Assembly: GCF_009498215.1 (NCBI RefSeq)
Contig: NZ_CP043498.1
Coordinates: forward strand, 3,574,001 to 3,638,000
From: Rhizobium grahamii
GTDB lineage: Bacteria > Pseudomonadota > Alphaproteobacteria > Rhizobiales > Rhizobiaceae
Direction: 5' to 3'
DNA: 64,000 bases
The translations under genes were made by a program, and so were the position numbers. This document shows positions 54,355 to 63,190 of this stretch, one piece after another. The notes under the pieces are model-generated. The model worked only from the letters and a program-made list of their open reading frames with translations. It was not told the DNA's origin and did no database searches. The first letter of the stretch is position 1; every line of letters starts with the position of its first letter.

Positions 54355-54977
54355 TGAGCCTCAAGACAGAAGTTCCTAAGAATGACGTGTTGGCTGGGGG
54401 CTTTGCCGAGCCGGTCTTCCACGCCCAGAGCGTGTTCAAGCTGATGATGGATGCGATGGCGCGTCCGGGCACAATCCAGACGGTCGCTCCCGACGCCCTG
54501 CCGCCGGCCCCTCTCGGCGTTGCGGCAGGCGCGATCGCGCTGACGCTCTGCGACCATGACACGCCCGTCTGGTTGTCGTCGGGGCTCGCAAAATCGGCCG
54601 TGCCGCAATGGCTCGGTTTCCACACCGGCGCGCCTGTCACGCCTGAGAAGGCCGAAGCGCGCTTCGCCTTCGTCGAAGCCGGAACGCCGCTGTCGTCCTT
54701 CGGTCTCTTTGCCGCCGGCACCCAGGAATATCCGGACCGTTCGACGACGCTGGTCATCGAACTGGCTGACATCGAAGGCGGCCGCAGGCTGGCGCTGATG
54801 GGTCCCGGCATCAAGACGGTGACGGACATCGCGCCGCTTGGCCTGCCCGATACCTTCCTGCGCCTCTGGACGGAGAACCGTGCTCTTTTCCCGCGCGGCA
54901 TCGACATCGTGCTGACCTCGGGCAGCCGGTTCGTCTGCCTGCCGCGCACCACCAAGATCACCGCAACGGAGATGTGA
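54354..54977 (+). CDS. phnH: C-P lyase subunit PhnH
   Basis: 207 residues. GGFAEPVFHAQSVFKLMMDAMARPGTIQTV is the N-terminal signature, and SSGLAKSAVPQWLGFHTGAPVTPEKAEARFAFV and RGIDIVLTSGSRFVCLPRTT follow. PhnH is the PLP-transferase-like scaffold of the PhnGHIJ core. It overlaps phnG and lies three bases before phnI. Confidence 0.95.
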   Translation: MSLKTEVPKNDVLAGGFAEPVFHAQSVFKLMMDAMARPGTIQTVAPDALPPAPLGVAAGAIALTLCDHDTPVWLSSGLAKSAVPQWLGFHTGAPVTPEKAEARFAFVEAGTPLSSFGLFAAGTQEYPDRSTTLVIELADIEGGRRLALMGPGIKTVTDIAPLGLPDTFLRLWTENRALFPRGIDIVLTSGSRFVCLPRTTKITATEM

Positions 54978-54980
54978 CCC

Positions 54981-56090
54981 ATGTATGTTGCTGTCAAAGG
55001 GGGCGAGGCCGCCATTGCCAACGCCCATCGCCTGCTGGCGGATCGCCGTCGTGGCGACCGTTCGTTGCCGGCTATCGGTATCGACCAGATCGTGGCGCAG
55101 CTGGCGCTGGCCGTCGATCGCGTCATGGCCGAAGCCTCGCTCTACGATCGAACGCTTGCCGCTCTCGCCGTCCGCCAGTCGCGCGGTGACATGATCGAAG
55201 CGATCTTCCTGCTTCGCGCCTACCGCACGACGCTGCCGCGCTTCGGCTATAGCAAGCCGATCGACACGGCGCGCATGAAGATCGAGCGCCGCGTCTCGGC
55301 CACCTACAAGGATCTGCCCGGCGGCCAGCTGCTCGGCCCGACCTTCGACTATACGCATCGCCTTCTCGACCCGTCGCTCCTTACCGATGAAGCGGTCGAG
55401 GAGCCGACGCTTCGCGATGCAGAAATCGGCCGCGTCATGCGCGTTTCGGAAATCCTCGCGCAGGAAGGCCTGATCGAGGGCGATGGCGAAATGCCCGAAG
55501 ATCACGAGATCGGCGACCTGACACGCGAGCCGATGGAGTTCCCGATGACCCGCGATCTGCGCCTGCAGGCGTTGGCCCGCGGCGACGAAGGCTTCCTGTT
55601 GGCGCTCGGCTATTCGACCCAACGCGGTTACGGCCGCAACCATCCCTTCACCGGCGAAATCCGCATCGGTGAGGTCGAGGTCGAATTCGATGTTCCCGAA
55701 CTCGGCTTCGCCGTTTCGCTTGGGCTCATCCAGGTCACCGAATGCCAGATGGTCAACCAGTTCAAGGGTTCGTCCAAGGCGCCGCCGCAGTTCACCCGTG
55801 GCTATGGGCTCGTCTTCGGCCAGAGCGAGCGCAAGGCAATGTCCATGTCGCTCGTCGACCGGGCGCTGCGCGCCGACGAGCTCGGTGAGGACATCACCGC
55901 CCCGGCACAGGACGAGGAATTCGTCATCTCGCATGCCGACAACGTCCAGTCGACCGGCTTCGTCGAGCATCTGAAGCTGCCGCACTACGTCGACTTCCAG
56001 GCGGAACTCGATCTGGTCCGCCGCATGCGCAACGAATTCGAAGCGGGCCGCATCGGTGGCGACGATACCATGAAGGAGGCGGCGGAATGA
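54981..56090 (+). CDS. phnI: C-P lyase subunit PhnI (ribose triphosphate phosphonate synthase)
   Basis: 369 residues. MYVAVKGGEAAIANAHRLL, RRVSATYKDLPGGQLLGPTFDYTHRLLD, TQRGYGRNHPFTGEIRIGEVEVE, QVTECQMVNQF and FVIRSHADNVQSTGF-like FVISHADNVQSTGFVEHLKLPHY are PhnI blocks. It displaces adenine from ATP by the phosphonate. Overlaps phnJ by ATGA. Confidence 0.95.
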   Translation: MYVAVKGGEAAIANAHRLLADRRRGDRSLPAIGIDQIVAQLALAVDRVMAEASLYDRTLAALAVRQSRGDMIEAIFLLRAYRTTLPRFGYSKPIDTARMKIERRVSATYKDLPGGQLLGPTFDYTHRLLDPSLLTDEAVEEPTLRDAEIGRVMRVSEILAQEGLIEGDGEMPEDHEIGDLTREPMEFPMTRDLRLQALARGDEGFLLALGYSTQRGYGRNHPFTGEIRIGEVEVEFDVPELGFAVSLGLIQVTECQMVNQFKGSSKAPPQFTRGYGLVFGQSERKAMSMSLVDRALRADELGEDITAPAQDEEFVISHADNVQSTGFVEHLKLPHYVDFQAELDLVRRMRNEFEAGRIGGDDTMKEAAE

Positions 56091-56968
56091 CCGACCTAGC
56101 CAGCTACAATTTCGCTTATCTGGACGAGCAGACGAAGCGCATGATCCGCCGCGCCATCCTGAAGGCGATCGCCATCCCTGGTTACCAGGTACCTTTCGCC
56201 TCCCGCGAAATGCCGATGCCGTACGGCTGGGGCACTGGCGGCGTGCAGGTCACGGCCTCGATCATCGGGCCGGATGACGTGCTGAAGGTCATCGACCAGG
56301 GCGCCGACGACACGACCAACGCCGTCTCGATCCGCGCCTTCTTCCAGAAGGTCGCGAATGTCGCGGTGACGACGCACACCAAGGATGCGACGATCATCCA
56401 GACCCGCCACCGCATCCCCGAAGAAAAGCTCGGCGACAAACAGGTGCTCGTCTACCAGGTGCCGATCCCGGAACCGCTCCGCTTCCTCGAGCCGCGCGAG
56501 ACGGAAACCCGCAAGATGCACGCGCTTGAGGAATACGGCCTCATGCATGTGAAACTCTACGAGGACATCGCGCACAACGGCCGCATCTCCAAGACCTATG
56601 CCTATCCAGTCAAGGTTGCCGGCCGCTACGTCATGGACCCGTCGCCGACGCCGAAGTTCGACAATCCGAAAATGCACATGTCGGATGCGCTGCAGCTCTT
56701 CGGGGCGGGGCGCGAGAAGCGCATCTATGCCGTTCCGCCCTATACCGAAGTCGTCAGCCTCGATTTCGACGACTACCCCTTCGAGATCCAGCGCTTCGGC
56801 AAGCCCTGTGCGCTCTGCGGCGCCGAAGAGGTCTACCTCGACGAAGTCATCCTCGACGACAAGGGCGGGCGCATGTTCGTCTGCTCCGATACTGACCATT
56901 GCGAAGACCGCCGCGCCCACGGGCATGCCGGCGAGATGTTGGCACCGGGCCGGGAGGCCGCCGAATGA
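56087..56968 (+). CDS. phnJ: C-P lyase radical-SAM subunit
   Basis: 293 residues. The four key cysteines lie at 241, 244 (CALC), 266 and 272, the same numbers as in E. coli PhnJ: three bind the 4Fe-4S cluster and Cys272 is the catalytic thiyl. PFASREMPMPYGWGTGGVQVT and QTRHRIPEEKL are conserved. It cleaves the C-P bond of the ribosyl phosphonate. Intact, so phosphonate cleavage would need only an intact phnG. Followed by a 216-base gap with a palindromic repeat before phnK. Confidence 0.95.
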   Translation: MTDLASYNFAYLDEQTKRMIRRAILKAIAIPGYQVPFASREMPMPYGWGTGGVQVTASIIGPDDVLKVIDQGADDTTNAVSIRAFFQKVANVAVTTHTKDATIIQTRHRIPEEKLGDKQVLVYQVPIPEPLRFLEPRETETRKMHALEEYGLMHVKLYEDIAHNGRISKTYAYPVKVAGRYVMDPSPTPKFDNPKMHMSDALQLFGAGREKRIYAVPPYTEVVSLDFDDYPFEIQRFGKPCALCGAEEVYLDEVILDDKGGRMFVCSDTDHCEDRRAHGHAGEMLAPGREAAE

Positions 56969-57000
56969 GGGCGGAGATAATCGGCCACAGCGCCAGCATT

Positions 57001-57149
57001 ACCCCCCTCTGCCCTGCCGGGCATCTCCCCCTCAAGGGGGAGATCGGCAAGTGGCCATCTTCCATTCACACAATGACCGAGGAGCGAACGGGCGCGCCCA
57101 TCCGATCTCCCCCCTTGAGGGGGAGATGTCCGGCAGGACAGAGGGGGGT
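57001..57149. repeat. RIME-like palindromic intergenic repeat
   Basis: The arms ACCCCCCTCTG...CCTGCCGG...CATCTCCCCCTCAAGGGGG and the mirrored CCCCCTTGAGGGGGAGATGTCCGGCAGGACAGAGGGGGGT are near-perfect inverted copies around ~60 bases. The composition and layout match the rhizobial RIME1 mosaic elements. It sits inside the phn operon between phnJ and phnK. Confidence 0.75.
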
Positions 57150-57184
57150 GAGTGCCACGCACCATCATTCAAGGATATCGCGCC

Positions 57185-57961
57185 ATGACCGACACCCCGC
57201 TTCTCAAAGTCAATGACGTCTCGAAGTTCTACGGCAACCGCATCGGCTGCCGCAATGTCTCCTTCGAGCTCTGGCCCGGCGAAGTGCTCGCCATCGTCGG
57301 CGAATCCGGCTCAGGCAAGACCACGCTGCTCAACTGCATCTCGACCCGTTTGATGCCGACGACGGGCAGCGTCGAATACCACATGCGCGACGGCGCCTAT
57401 CGCGACCTATACCGCATGAGCGAGGCCGAGCGCCGCTTCCTCATGCGCACCGACTGGGGTTTCGTGCATCAGAATCCGGCTGACGGTCTGCGCATGACGG
57501 TCTCGGCCGGTGCCAATGTCGGTGAGCGTCTGATGGCGATCGGTGACCGCCACTACGGCAATATCCGCTCCACCGCCATCGACTGGCTGCAGCGCGTCGA
57601 GATCGATGAGGGCCGTATCGACGACCAGCCGCGCGCCTTCTCCGGCGGCATGCGCCAGCGCCTGCAGATCGCCCGCAACCTAGTGACCGGCCCGCGCCTG
57701 GTCTTCATGGACGAGCCGACCGGTGGCCTCGATGTGTCGGTGCAGGCCCGCCTGCTCGATCTCGTGCGCGGCCTCGTCAACGATCTCGGCCTTGCCGCGA
57801 TCATCGTCACTCACGATCTCGCCGTCGCGCGCCTGCTGTCGCACCGCATGATGGTGATGAAGGATGGCCATGTCATCGAGCAGGGGCTGACCGATCGCGT
57901 GCTCGACGATCCGCGCGAGCCCTACACGCAGCTCCTCGTTTCCTCCATCCTGCAGGTCTGA
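57185..57961 (+). CDS. phnK: C-P lyase ABC-type subunit PhnK
   Basis: 258 residues. [18 protein letters not shown] is Walker A; FSGGMRQRLQIARNLVTGPRLVFMDEPTGGLD the signature and Walker B; YRMSEAERRFLMRTDWGFVHQNPADGLRM is the PhnK-specific insert. It binds the PhnGHIJ core and hydrolyses ATP. The ATG of MTDTPLLKV was chosen; an earlier in-frame start lies in the repeat region. 64 bases before phnL. Confidence 0.93.
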   Translation: MTDTPLLKVNDVSKFYGNRIGCRNVSFELWPGEVLAIVGESGSGKTTLLNCISTRLMPTTGSVEYHMRDGAYRDLYRMSEAERRFLMRTDWGFVHQNPADGLRMTVSAGANVGERLMAIGDRHYGNIRSTAIDWLQRVEIDEGRIDDQPRAFSGGMRQRLQIARNLVTGPRLVFMDEPTGGLDVSVQARLLDLVRGLVNDLGLAAIIVTHDLAVARLLSHRMMVMKDGHVIEQGLTDRVLDDPREPYTQLLVSSILQV

Positions 57962-58025
57962 TCGCGAATGCTGTTCAGACTCCGGCTAACGGTGTCCGAG
58001 GCAAGCGAAACTAAGGAAAGAAATC

Positions 58026-58736
58026 ATGGCAACGCCACTCGTTGTTTCTGAAGTCGTCAAGAGCTTCACCATGCACCTGCGCGACGGCATCAAGCTGCCC
58101 GTCGTCTCGGATGTATCCTTTTCCGTAGCATGCGGGGAATGCGTCGTCCTCGGCGGCCCGTCTGGCATCGGCAAGAGCTCGCTCCTGAAGATGATCTACG
58201 GCAACTACGCCGTCGATAGCGGCCAGATCCTCATCAAGCATCACGACAAGATTGTCGACCTGGCAACAGCCGACCCGCGCACCGTCATCGCCGTGCGCCG
58301 TGATACGCTTGGCTATGTCAGCCAGTTCCTGCGCACCGTGCCGCGTGTCGCCGCCATCGACGTGGTGGCCGAGCCGCTGGTCGCCCGTGGCGAGAAGGCG
58401 GAAACGGCGCGCGAGAAGGCCGCAGACCTTCTTTCGAAGCTGAACCTGCCAGAAGCGCTCTGGCAGCTTCCGCCCGCCACCTTTTCGGGCGGCGAGCAGC
58501 AGCGCGTCAACATCGCCCGAGGCTTCATTACCGATCACACCGTCCTGCTGCTCGACGAGCCGACCGCCTCGCTCGACGCCAGGAACCGCGCCGTCGTCGT
58601 CGGCATGATCGAGGAGAAGAAGAAGGCAGGCGTCGCCCTGCTTGGCATCTTCCACGATGAGGAAGTGCGCGAGGCTGTCGCCGACCGCATTCTCGACGTC
58701 CAGAAGTTCTCGCCGCGAAAGGCAATCGCAGCATGA
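58026..58736 (+). CDS. phnL: C-P lyase ABC-type subunit PhnL
   Basis: 236 residues. [22 protein letters not shown] is Walker [33 protein letters not shown] the signature, [29 protein letters not shown] the PhnL-specific Q-loop region. It joins PhnK on the C-P lyase core. Overlaps the next gene by ATGA. Confidence 0.94.
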   Translation: MATPLVVSEVVKSFTMHLRDGIKLPVVSDVSFSVACGECVVLGGPSGIGKSSLLKMIYGNYAVDSGQILIKHHDKIVDLATADPRTVIAVRRDTLGYVSQFLRTVPRVAAIDVVAEPLVARGEKAETAREKAADLLSKLNLPEALWQLPPATFSGGEQQRVNIARGFITDHTVLLLDEPTASLDARNRAVVVGMIEEKKKAGVALLGIFHDEEVREAVADRILDVQKFSPRKAIAA

Positions 58737-59350
58737 GCCGCAAGATTGGCCTCGAGCCCTATTTCCATGAAACCGCTTCCGTGAAGAACGCCACCTTCGG
58801 CCGCTTCACGGAGGTCTCGGAGCGTTGCCGCATCGAGGAAGTCGAATTCGGCGACTATTCCTATGTCATGCAGGACGGCGCCATCTGGTGCGCAACGATC
58901 GGCAAGTTCGTCAACATCGCAGCGTCGGTCCGCATCAATGCCACCAACCACCCGACCTGGCGAGCGACGCTGCACCACTTCAGCTATCGCGCCGCCGATT
59001 ATTGGCCGGATGCCGACATGGAGACCGACTTCTTCGAATGGCGCCGCTCGAACCGCGTCGTCATCGGCCATGACGTCTGGATCGGCCATGGAGTCACCAT
59101 CCTCCCCGGCGTCACGGTCGGCAATGGCGCGGTCATCGGCGCCGGTGCCGTCGTCTCCAAGGATGTCGCCCCTTACACCATCGTCGGTGGCGTCCCGGCC
59201 AAGCTGATCCGCGAACGCTTCCCGAAGGACGTCGGCGAACGGATGGACAAGCTCGCCTGGTGGGACTGGGAGCACGACCGCCTGCGCGTTGCCCTGGCCG
59301 ATTTCCGCGCGCTGAGCGCCGAAGATTTCCTCGCCCGCTACGAAGCATGA
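58733..59350 (+). CDS. Phosphonate-operon hexapeptide-repeat acetyltransferase
   Basis: 205 residues. Left-handed beta-helix repeats: [102 protein letters not shown] holds the catalytic His. This matches the transferase linked to phn operons of alphaproteobacteria (phn_thr-fam), sometimes misnamed chloramphenicol acetyltransferase. It may acetylate aminophosphonates or an intermediate; proof is lacking. Last gene of the phnGHIJKL unit. Confidence 0.85.
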   Translation: MSRKIGLEPYFHETASVKNATFGRFTEVSERCRIEEVEFGDYSYVMQDGAIWCATIGKFVNIAASVRINATNHPTWRATLHHFSYRAADYWPDADMETDFFEWRRSNRVVIGHDVWIGHGVTILPGVTVGNGAVIGAGAVVSKDVAPYTIVGGVPAKLIRERFPKDVGERMDKLAWWDWEHDRLRVALADFRALSAEDFLARYEA

Positions 59351-59354
59351 TCGG

Positions 59355-59373
59355 GCGCCCCTAAAAGGGGCGC
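59355..59373 (+). terminator. Hairpin at the end of the phnG-L unit
   Basis: GCGCCCCT and AGGGGCGC pair around AAA, five bases after the transferase stop, with no T tract. Probable end of the first phn transcript. The remaining ~330 bases to the next gene hold no gene I can support. Confidence 0.5.
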
Positions 59374-59705
59374 TCGTCCAGCCCCGGAGCTTGGCCGCCC
59401 AAAAATCGGCCGACCGACCTCCGCTCCTCACGGCTCGCCCGGGCGCTAAAAACATGCAGCCGACGAAGCATCGGCGCACTCCATTGTCATAATAGTCGCG
59501 TCTGTCTCTGCTAGGAAAGAACAGGAGGCGACCCTGTTTACCGCAAGGATAACCATGCGTCTTGGCCGTGGATGAGCTGGCGCGAATGCCAGTTCCTGTA
59601 AGAATCGGAAACACATTGTGACTAAGTCGTTACAAAAGCTACAATTTTCCAGCTTGTCTCAGAATCATACTTCATGGATATTAGACTGATCTTGAGGAAG
59701 TCGTC

Positions 59706-60107
59706 ATGATCAGAATGATTGAAGATCCGGCAGAATTGGCCGGCGAAGATATCACTGGCAAGTATATTCTGCGCAAGCTGAACTATCATTGGTTCGCTTA
59801 TGGCAAGGCTGCGATCGTGACGGCCTGCAAGGGCACGATCCTGGAGCTGGATCGTGAGGAAACGGTCTATTCCGAACAGTGGGGCCGTCGCGCCTATACG
59901 GGAACCGGCAAGCGGTATCCGGGTGGCATCTGTCCGATATCTGCGGTCGCCTGCGTCTGCGATACCCCGGACGAAGTAAATGCCGTCATCCAGCTCGATG
60001 TTGACGCGCAAGAAGAGTTCTATCGGCTGATCGCCAAGACGGAAGCCAGGGTTCGCGCTCTTGCATCTACCTCTGAGAATACGGTGTTTCTGGCTGCTGC
60101 CGAATAG
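59706..60107 (+). CDS. Hypothetical protein of unknown function
   Basis: 133 residues, mixed charge, soluble. YHWFAYGKAAIVTACKG, SEQWGRRAYTGTGKRYPGGICPISAVACVCDTPDEV is a striking Gly/Cys-rich block. No family recognised. ATG start with GAGGAAG nearby. It has good codon bias and is followed by two tandem hairpins, so a real, separately transcribed gene is likely. It and the next two genes separate the two phn units and have no evident link to phosphonates. Confidence 0.6.
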   Translation: MIRMIEDPAELAGEDITGKYILRKLNYHWFAYGKAAIVTACKGTILELDREETVYSEQWGRRAYTGTGKRYPGGICPISAVACVCDTPDEVNAVIQLDVDAQEEFYRLIAKTEARVRALASTSENTVFLAAAE

Positions 60108-60123
60108 GTCTGGCGTCCCTGAT

Positions 60124-60170
60124 GGCTCGGTGTAAGACCGAGCCTCCCGCCATCCATCCCTACGGATGGA
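60124..60170 (+). terminator. Tandem hairpins before the RNase H-like gene
   Basis: GGCTCGGT/ACCGAGCC (loop 5) and TCCATCC/GGATGGA (loop 4) occur 8 bases apart between the hypothetical gene and the RNase H gene. Neither is followed by a T run. Two stable hairpins in a 78-base gap suggest a transcript boundary. Confidence 0.5.
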
Positions 60171-60185
60171 CGTCACAAGGCGTAA

Positions 60186-60716
60186 ATGACCGATAACATC
60201 GACACTATCCTGTTCCCTGAAAGTATCGCTGCCTCGCACTCCCTCCACGTCTTCGCCGATGGTTGCTACGAACCCGTCTCCGGGGAAGGCGGCTGGGCCT
60301 TCGCGGTCTATCGCGACGATGCGGAAATCGCCTCCGGTTTTGGCGGCGTCAAGGACACCGCCAACAATACGACAGAACTGATCGCCCTGCTCGAAGCCGT
60401 TAAGTGGATCAACGCCAACGCCACGGAGGAAACGGCCGTCGTCTGGTCCGATTCGGCTTACGCCGTCAGAGGCTGCAATCAATGGCGCCACATCTGGAAG
60501 AACAACGGCTGGAAGAAGATCAGCGCCAACACGAAGCTCCGAGGCCGAACGATCGCGAACGCGCAACTCTGGAAGGCGATCGACGGTCAGCTGTCTCTTA
60601 ACCGTCTGATGACCATCGCCTGGTGTAAGGGCCATGCGGGCCTTGCCGGCAACGAGCGGGCCGATGAGCTCGCCGAGCGCGGCCGACTGTCCTTGCGCGG
60701 CAAGGGCGACCGCTGA
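60186..60716 (+). CDS. Ribonuclease HI family protein
   Basis: 176 residues. RNase HI catalytic residues are visible: Asp in VFADGCYEP, Glu in NNTTELIALLEAVKWI, Asp in VWSDSAYAVRGCNQW, and the C-terminal WCKGHAGLAGNERADELAERG with His and Asp. It would cut RNA in RNA-DNA hybrids. A 25-residue N-terminal extension (MTDNIDTILFPES) is unlike the short RnhA. Likely a second RNase H; a canonical rnhA may exist elsewhere. Confidence 0.88.
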   Translation: MTDNIDTILFPESIAASHSLHVFADGCYEPVSGEGGWAFAVYRDDAEIASGFGGVKDTANNTTELIALLEAVKWINANATEETAVVWSDSAYAVRGCNQWRHIWKNNGWKKISANTKLRGRTIANAQLWKAIDGQLSLNRLMTIAWCKGHAGLAGNERADELAERGRLSLRGKGDR

Positions 60717-60806
60717 ACTGCTCACGCCGGTTGACCTTCGCGGCTGTGGCGATTTCCGGTAGGCCTTAAACGCAGCCTTGCCGTGATCAACTCTTGGCTT
60801 CGGCCC

Positions 60807-61019
60807 TTACGCCCACGGGTTCTTCGACAACTGCCATTCCCCGGTCTCATCGGGCTCGACGCGCTTGTTGCCGCGATAGAAGATCGGCAGCCCGGTCTTC
60901 TTGTCCATGGAAAAGCGGCTGGGCGTGAACTTCTCGTCCTCGTGTCCGCTGATGGCGAGAGCGAGTGCCTCTTTGAACTTCCCGGCCTTGCACAGGCTTT
61001 TGAAGAGTGTCTGATCCAT
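60807..61019 (-). CDS. Small soluble protein of unknown function
   Basis: 70 residues. LFKSLCKAGKFKEALALAISGHEDEKF and MDKKTGLPIFYRGNKRVEPDETGEWQL. GGAG precedes the ATG by seven bases, which supports translation. No recognised family; codon use fits neighbours. Convergent with the RNase H gene. Confidence 0.6.
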   Translation of the reverse strand: MDQTLFKSLCKAGKFKEALALAISGHEDEKFTPSRFSMDKKTGLPIFYRGNKRVEPDETGEWQLSKNPWA

Positions 61020-61194
61020 CGCTTTACTCCACTATCGTCGATCGGGATTGCCTGCCATCGACCGGCTGTCGGGTCAACCGTCAACGACAGCAGGCTCGGT
61101 TGGAAATCCCGGAAAAGGCGCCGATTGGCTGATTTTTGGCTGCGCGCGGCCCGTCTGGCTTTCGCGGCCGCCGAAAGCTCCCATTATGACAGTC

Positions 61195-61212
61195 CTTACA
61201 TAAAACTGACAT
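61195..61212 (+). promoter_or_regulatory. Pho-box-like direct repeat upstream of phnC
   Basis: CTTACATAAAACTGACAT matches 14 of 18 bases of the E. coli Pho box, with half sites CTTACAT and CTGACAT exactly 11 bases apart, about 64 bases before phnC. phnCDE is PhoB-controlled in rhizobia. Confidence 0.65.
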
Positions 61213-61275
61213 TGGAGCTTCACGAACCGGGACTAATGCACTCCCCCATATCGCATCTGGACTATGAGGAAGAGC

Positions 61276-62124
61276 ATGATGTTCGAACTGAAGAATGTCA
61301 CCCGCCGTTTCGGAACCAAGACTGCCGTCGATTCCGTGACGCTCGACATTCCTCAGGGACAGATGGTCGGGATCATCGGCCGTTCCGGCGCCGGCAAGTC
61401 CACGCTTCTGCGCATGATCAACCGCCTGCAGGAGCCGACGTCGGGCTCGATCCATTTCGCCGGCGTCGAAGTCTCGCGTCTGCGCGGTCATGCGCTGCGC
61501 AACTGGCAGCGCGATTGCGCGATGATCTTTCAGCAGTTCAATCTCGTGCCGCGCCTCGACGTGCTGACGAATGTCATGCTCGGCCGTCTCAACCATCGCT
61601 CGACCACGATGAGCCTGCTTGGCGTTTTCAGCCGCGAAGAGCGCATCCATGCCATTGCCGCGCTTGAGCGTCTCGGTATCGAGCAGACGGCGCTGCAGAT
61701 GGCCGGCACCCTGTCGGGTGGCCAGCAGCAGCGCGTCGCCATTGCCCGCGCCCTGATGCAGAACCCGAAGATGCTGCTCGCCGATGAGCCGATCGCCTCG
61801 CTCGATCCGCTGAACGCCAAGATCGTCATGGATGCACTCCGCGACATCAACGAGCGTGAAGGCATCACCGTCGTCACCAACCTGCATACGCTCGACACCG
61901 CGCGCAATTACTGCGAGCGCATCGTCGGCATGTCGGCCGGTCGCGTCGTCTTCGATGGCAAGCCGTCCGAACTGACGGCCGAAGCCGTCAAGCAGATCTA
62001 CGGCACCGACAAGGACGGCGCCGGCATCGACGAAACGATGACGTCGACCGCAATCAACATTCCCGCGGCCGCGGCCGCGCAACAATCCGCCGGCTTGCAA
62101 CCGCTGGCGCTGGCCGGTCTCTGA
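61276..62124 (+). CDS. phnC: Phosphonate ABC transporter ATP-binding protein
   Basis: 282 residues. [20 protein letters not shown] is Walker [35 protein letters not shown] the signature, and [29 protein letters not shown] the C-terminal region. The ATG at MMFEL follows AGGAAG; upstream MRKS is possible. An Ala/Gln-rich tail of ~25 residues is extra. It powers PhnE. 89 bases before phnD. Confidence 0.93.
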   Translation: MMFELKNVTRRFGTKTAVDSVTLDIPQGQMVGIIGRSGAGKSTLLRMINRLQEPTSGSIHFAGVEVSRLRGHALRNWQRDCAMIFQQFNLVPRLDVLTNVMLGRLNHRSTTMSLLGVFSREERIHAIAALERLGIEQTALQMAGTLSGGQQQRVAIARALMQNPKMLLADEPIASLDPLNAKIVMDALRDINEREGITVVTNLHTLDTARNYCERIVGMSAGRVVFDGKPSELTAEAVKQIYGTDKDGAGIDETMTSTAINIPAAAAAQQSAGLQPLALAGL

Positions 62125-62213
62125 GAGGGGCGGCCTCGATCGTAAGCCTGCGTTATGGGCACACTTCTTCTTAAACAGAATTGCCGGAGACCCCGGTCAA
62201 TCAGGAGAGAACC

Positions 62214-63119
62214 ATGTTGAAGAAAGCACTTTTTGCCGCCACGGCGCTGTTTGCGCTCGCTGGCGTTTCGCATGCTGCCGACCTCAAGGAATTCCGCGTC
62301 GGTATCCTCGGTGGCGAAAACGAAGCCGATCGTCTTCGCAACTACGCCTGCCTTTCCGATCACCTGAAGAAGGAATTCGGCTTCGAGAAGGTCTCGCTCT
62401 TCCCGGCCGCCGACTATGACGGCGTTATCCAGGGTCTCCTCGGCGGCACGCTCGACTTCGCCGAACTCGGCGCTTCCGGCTACGCAGCCGTCCATATCAA
62501 GGACCCGAAGGCTGTAACACCGATCCTGACGACGCAGCAGGAAGACGGCTCGACCGGCTACTACTCGATCGGTCTCGCCCTGAAGTCCGCCGGCATCAAG
62601 GACATCAAGGACGCCAAGGGCAAGAAGCTCGGCTACGCCGATCCGGACTCCACGTCTGGTTACCTGATCCCGCTGACGCAGATCCCGAAGGACACCGGCG
62701 TTCCGAACGACAAGTACTTCGCTTCGACGCAGTTCAACGGCGGCCACGAGAACAACCTTCTCGCCGCCTATGACGGCAAGGTCGACATCGCTGTTGACGA
62801 TAGCTCGGGCATCGGCGACTTCAAGGACGGCTACACCTCCGGCACCTTCCGCAAGGCTGTCGACAAGGGCACCGTCGATCCGAACAAGCTCGTTGAAGTA
62901 TGGCGCTCGCCGCTCATCCCGAACGGCCCGCTCGTCGTTCGCAACGAACTCGGCACCGAGTGGCAGGCCAAGCTCACGGACTTCTTCATGAAGCTCCCGC
63001 AGACGGACGCCAAGTGCTTCGCAGCCATCGAAGGCGGCGACTTCAAGGGCTACTCCAAGGTCAAGCCTGACTTCTACAACGCGATCATCGACGCTCGTAA
63101 GGCTGCCATCGGCGGCTGA
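62214..63119 (+). CDS. phnD: Phosphonate ABC transporter substrate-binding protein
   Basis: 301 residues. MLKKALFAATALFALAGVSHAA is a signal peptide. FRVGILGGENEADRLRNYACLSDHLKKE, GGTLDFAELGASGYAAVH and VDIAVDDSSGIGDF are PhnD blocks; the ligand pocket motif of the family is present. It captures phosphonates in the periplasm. GGAGAG precedes the ATG. A strong terminator-like hairpin separates it from phnE. Confidence 0.94.
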   Translation: MLKKALFAATALFALAGVSHAADLKEFRVGILGGENEADRLRNYACLSDHLKKEFGFEKVSLFPAADYDGVIQGLLGGTLDFAELGASGYAAVHIKDPKAVTPILTTQQEDGSTGYYSIGLALKSAGIKDIKDAKGKKLGYADPDSTSGYLIPLTQIPKDTGVPNDKYFASTQFNGGHENNLLAAYDGKVDIAVDDSSGIGDFKDGYTSGTFRKAVDKGTVDPNKLVEVWRSPLIPNGPLVVRNELGTEWQAKLTDFFMKLPQTDAKCFAAIEGGDFKGYSKVKPDFYNAIIDARKAAIGG

Positions 63120-63138
63120 TCGATCTCCAGATCGAGAG

Positions 63139-63164
63139 GGGCGGCCCTTGTGGCCGCCCTTTTT
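63139..63164 (+). terminator. Intrinsic terminator/attenuator between phnD and phnE
   Basis: GGGCGGCC and GGCCGCCC pair around CTTGT, followed by five Ts. It lies 20 bases after the phnD stop and 27 before phnE. It probably lowers permease expression relative to the binding protein. Confidence 0.8.
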
Positions 63165-63190
63165 CCTGCCAAGAAAGCGGACATCGTTTC

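Noticed and set aside
54144..55985. A 613-codon minus-strand open frame opposite phnG-phnI
   Set aside because: Antisense shadow of phn genes, rich in Arg, Asp and Ala with no domain.
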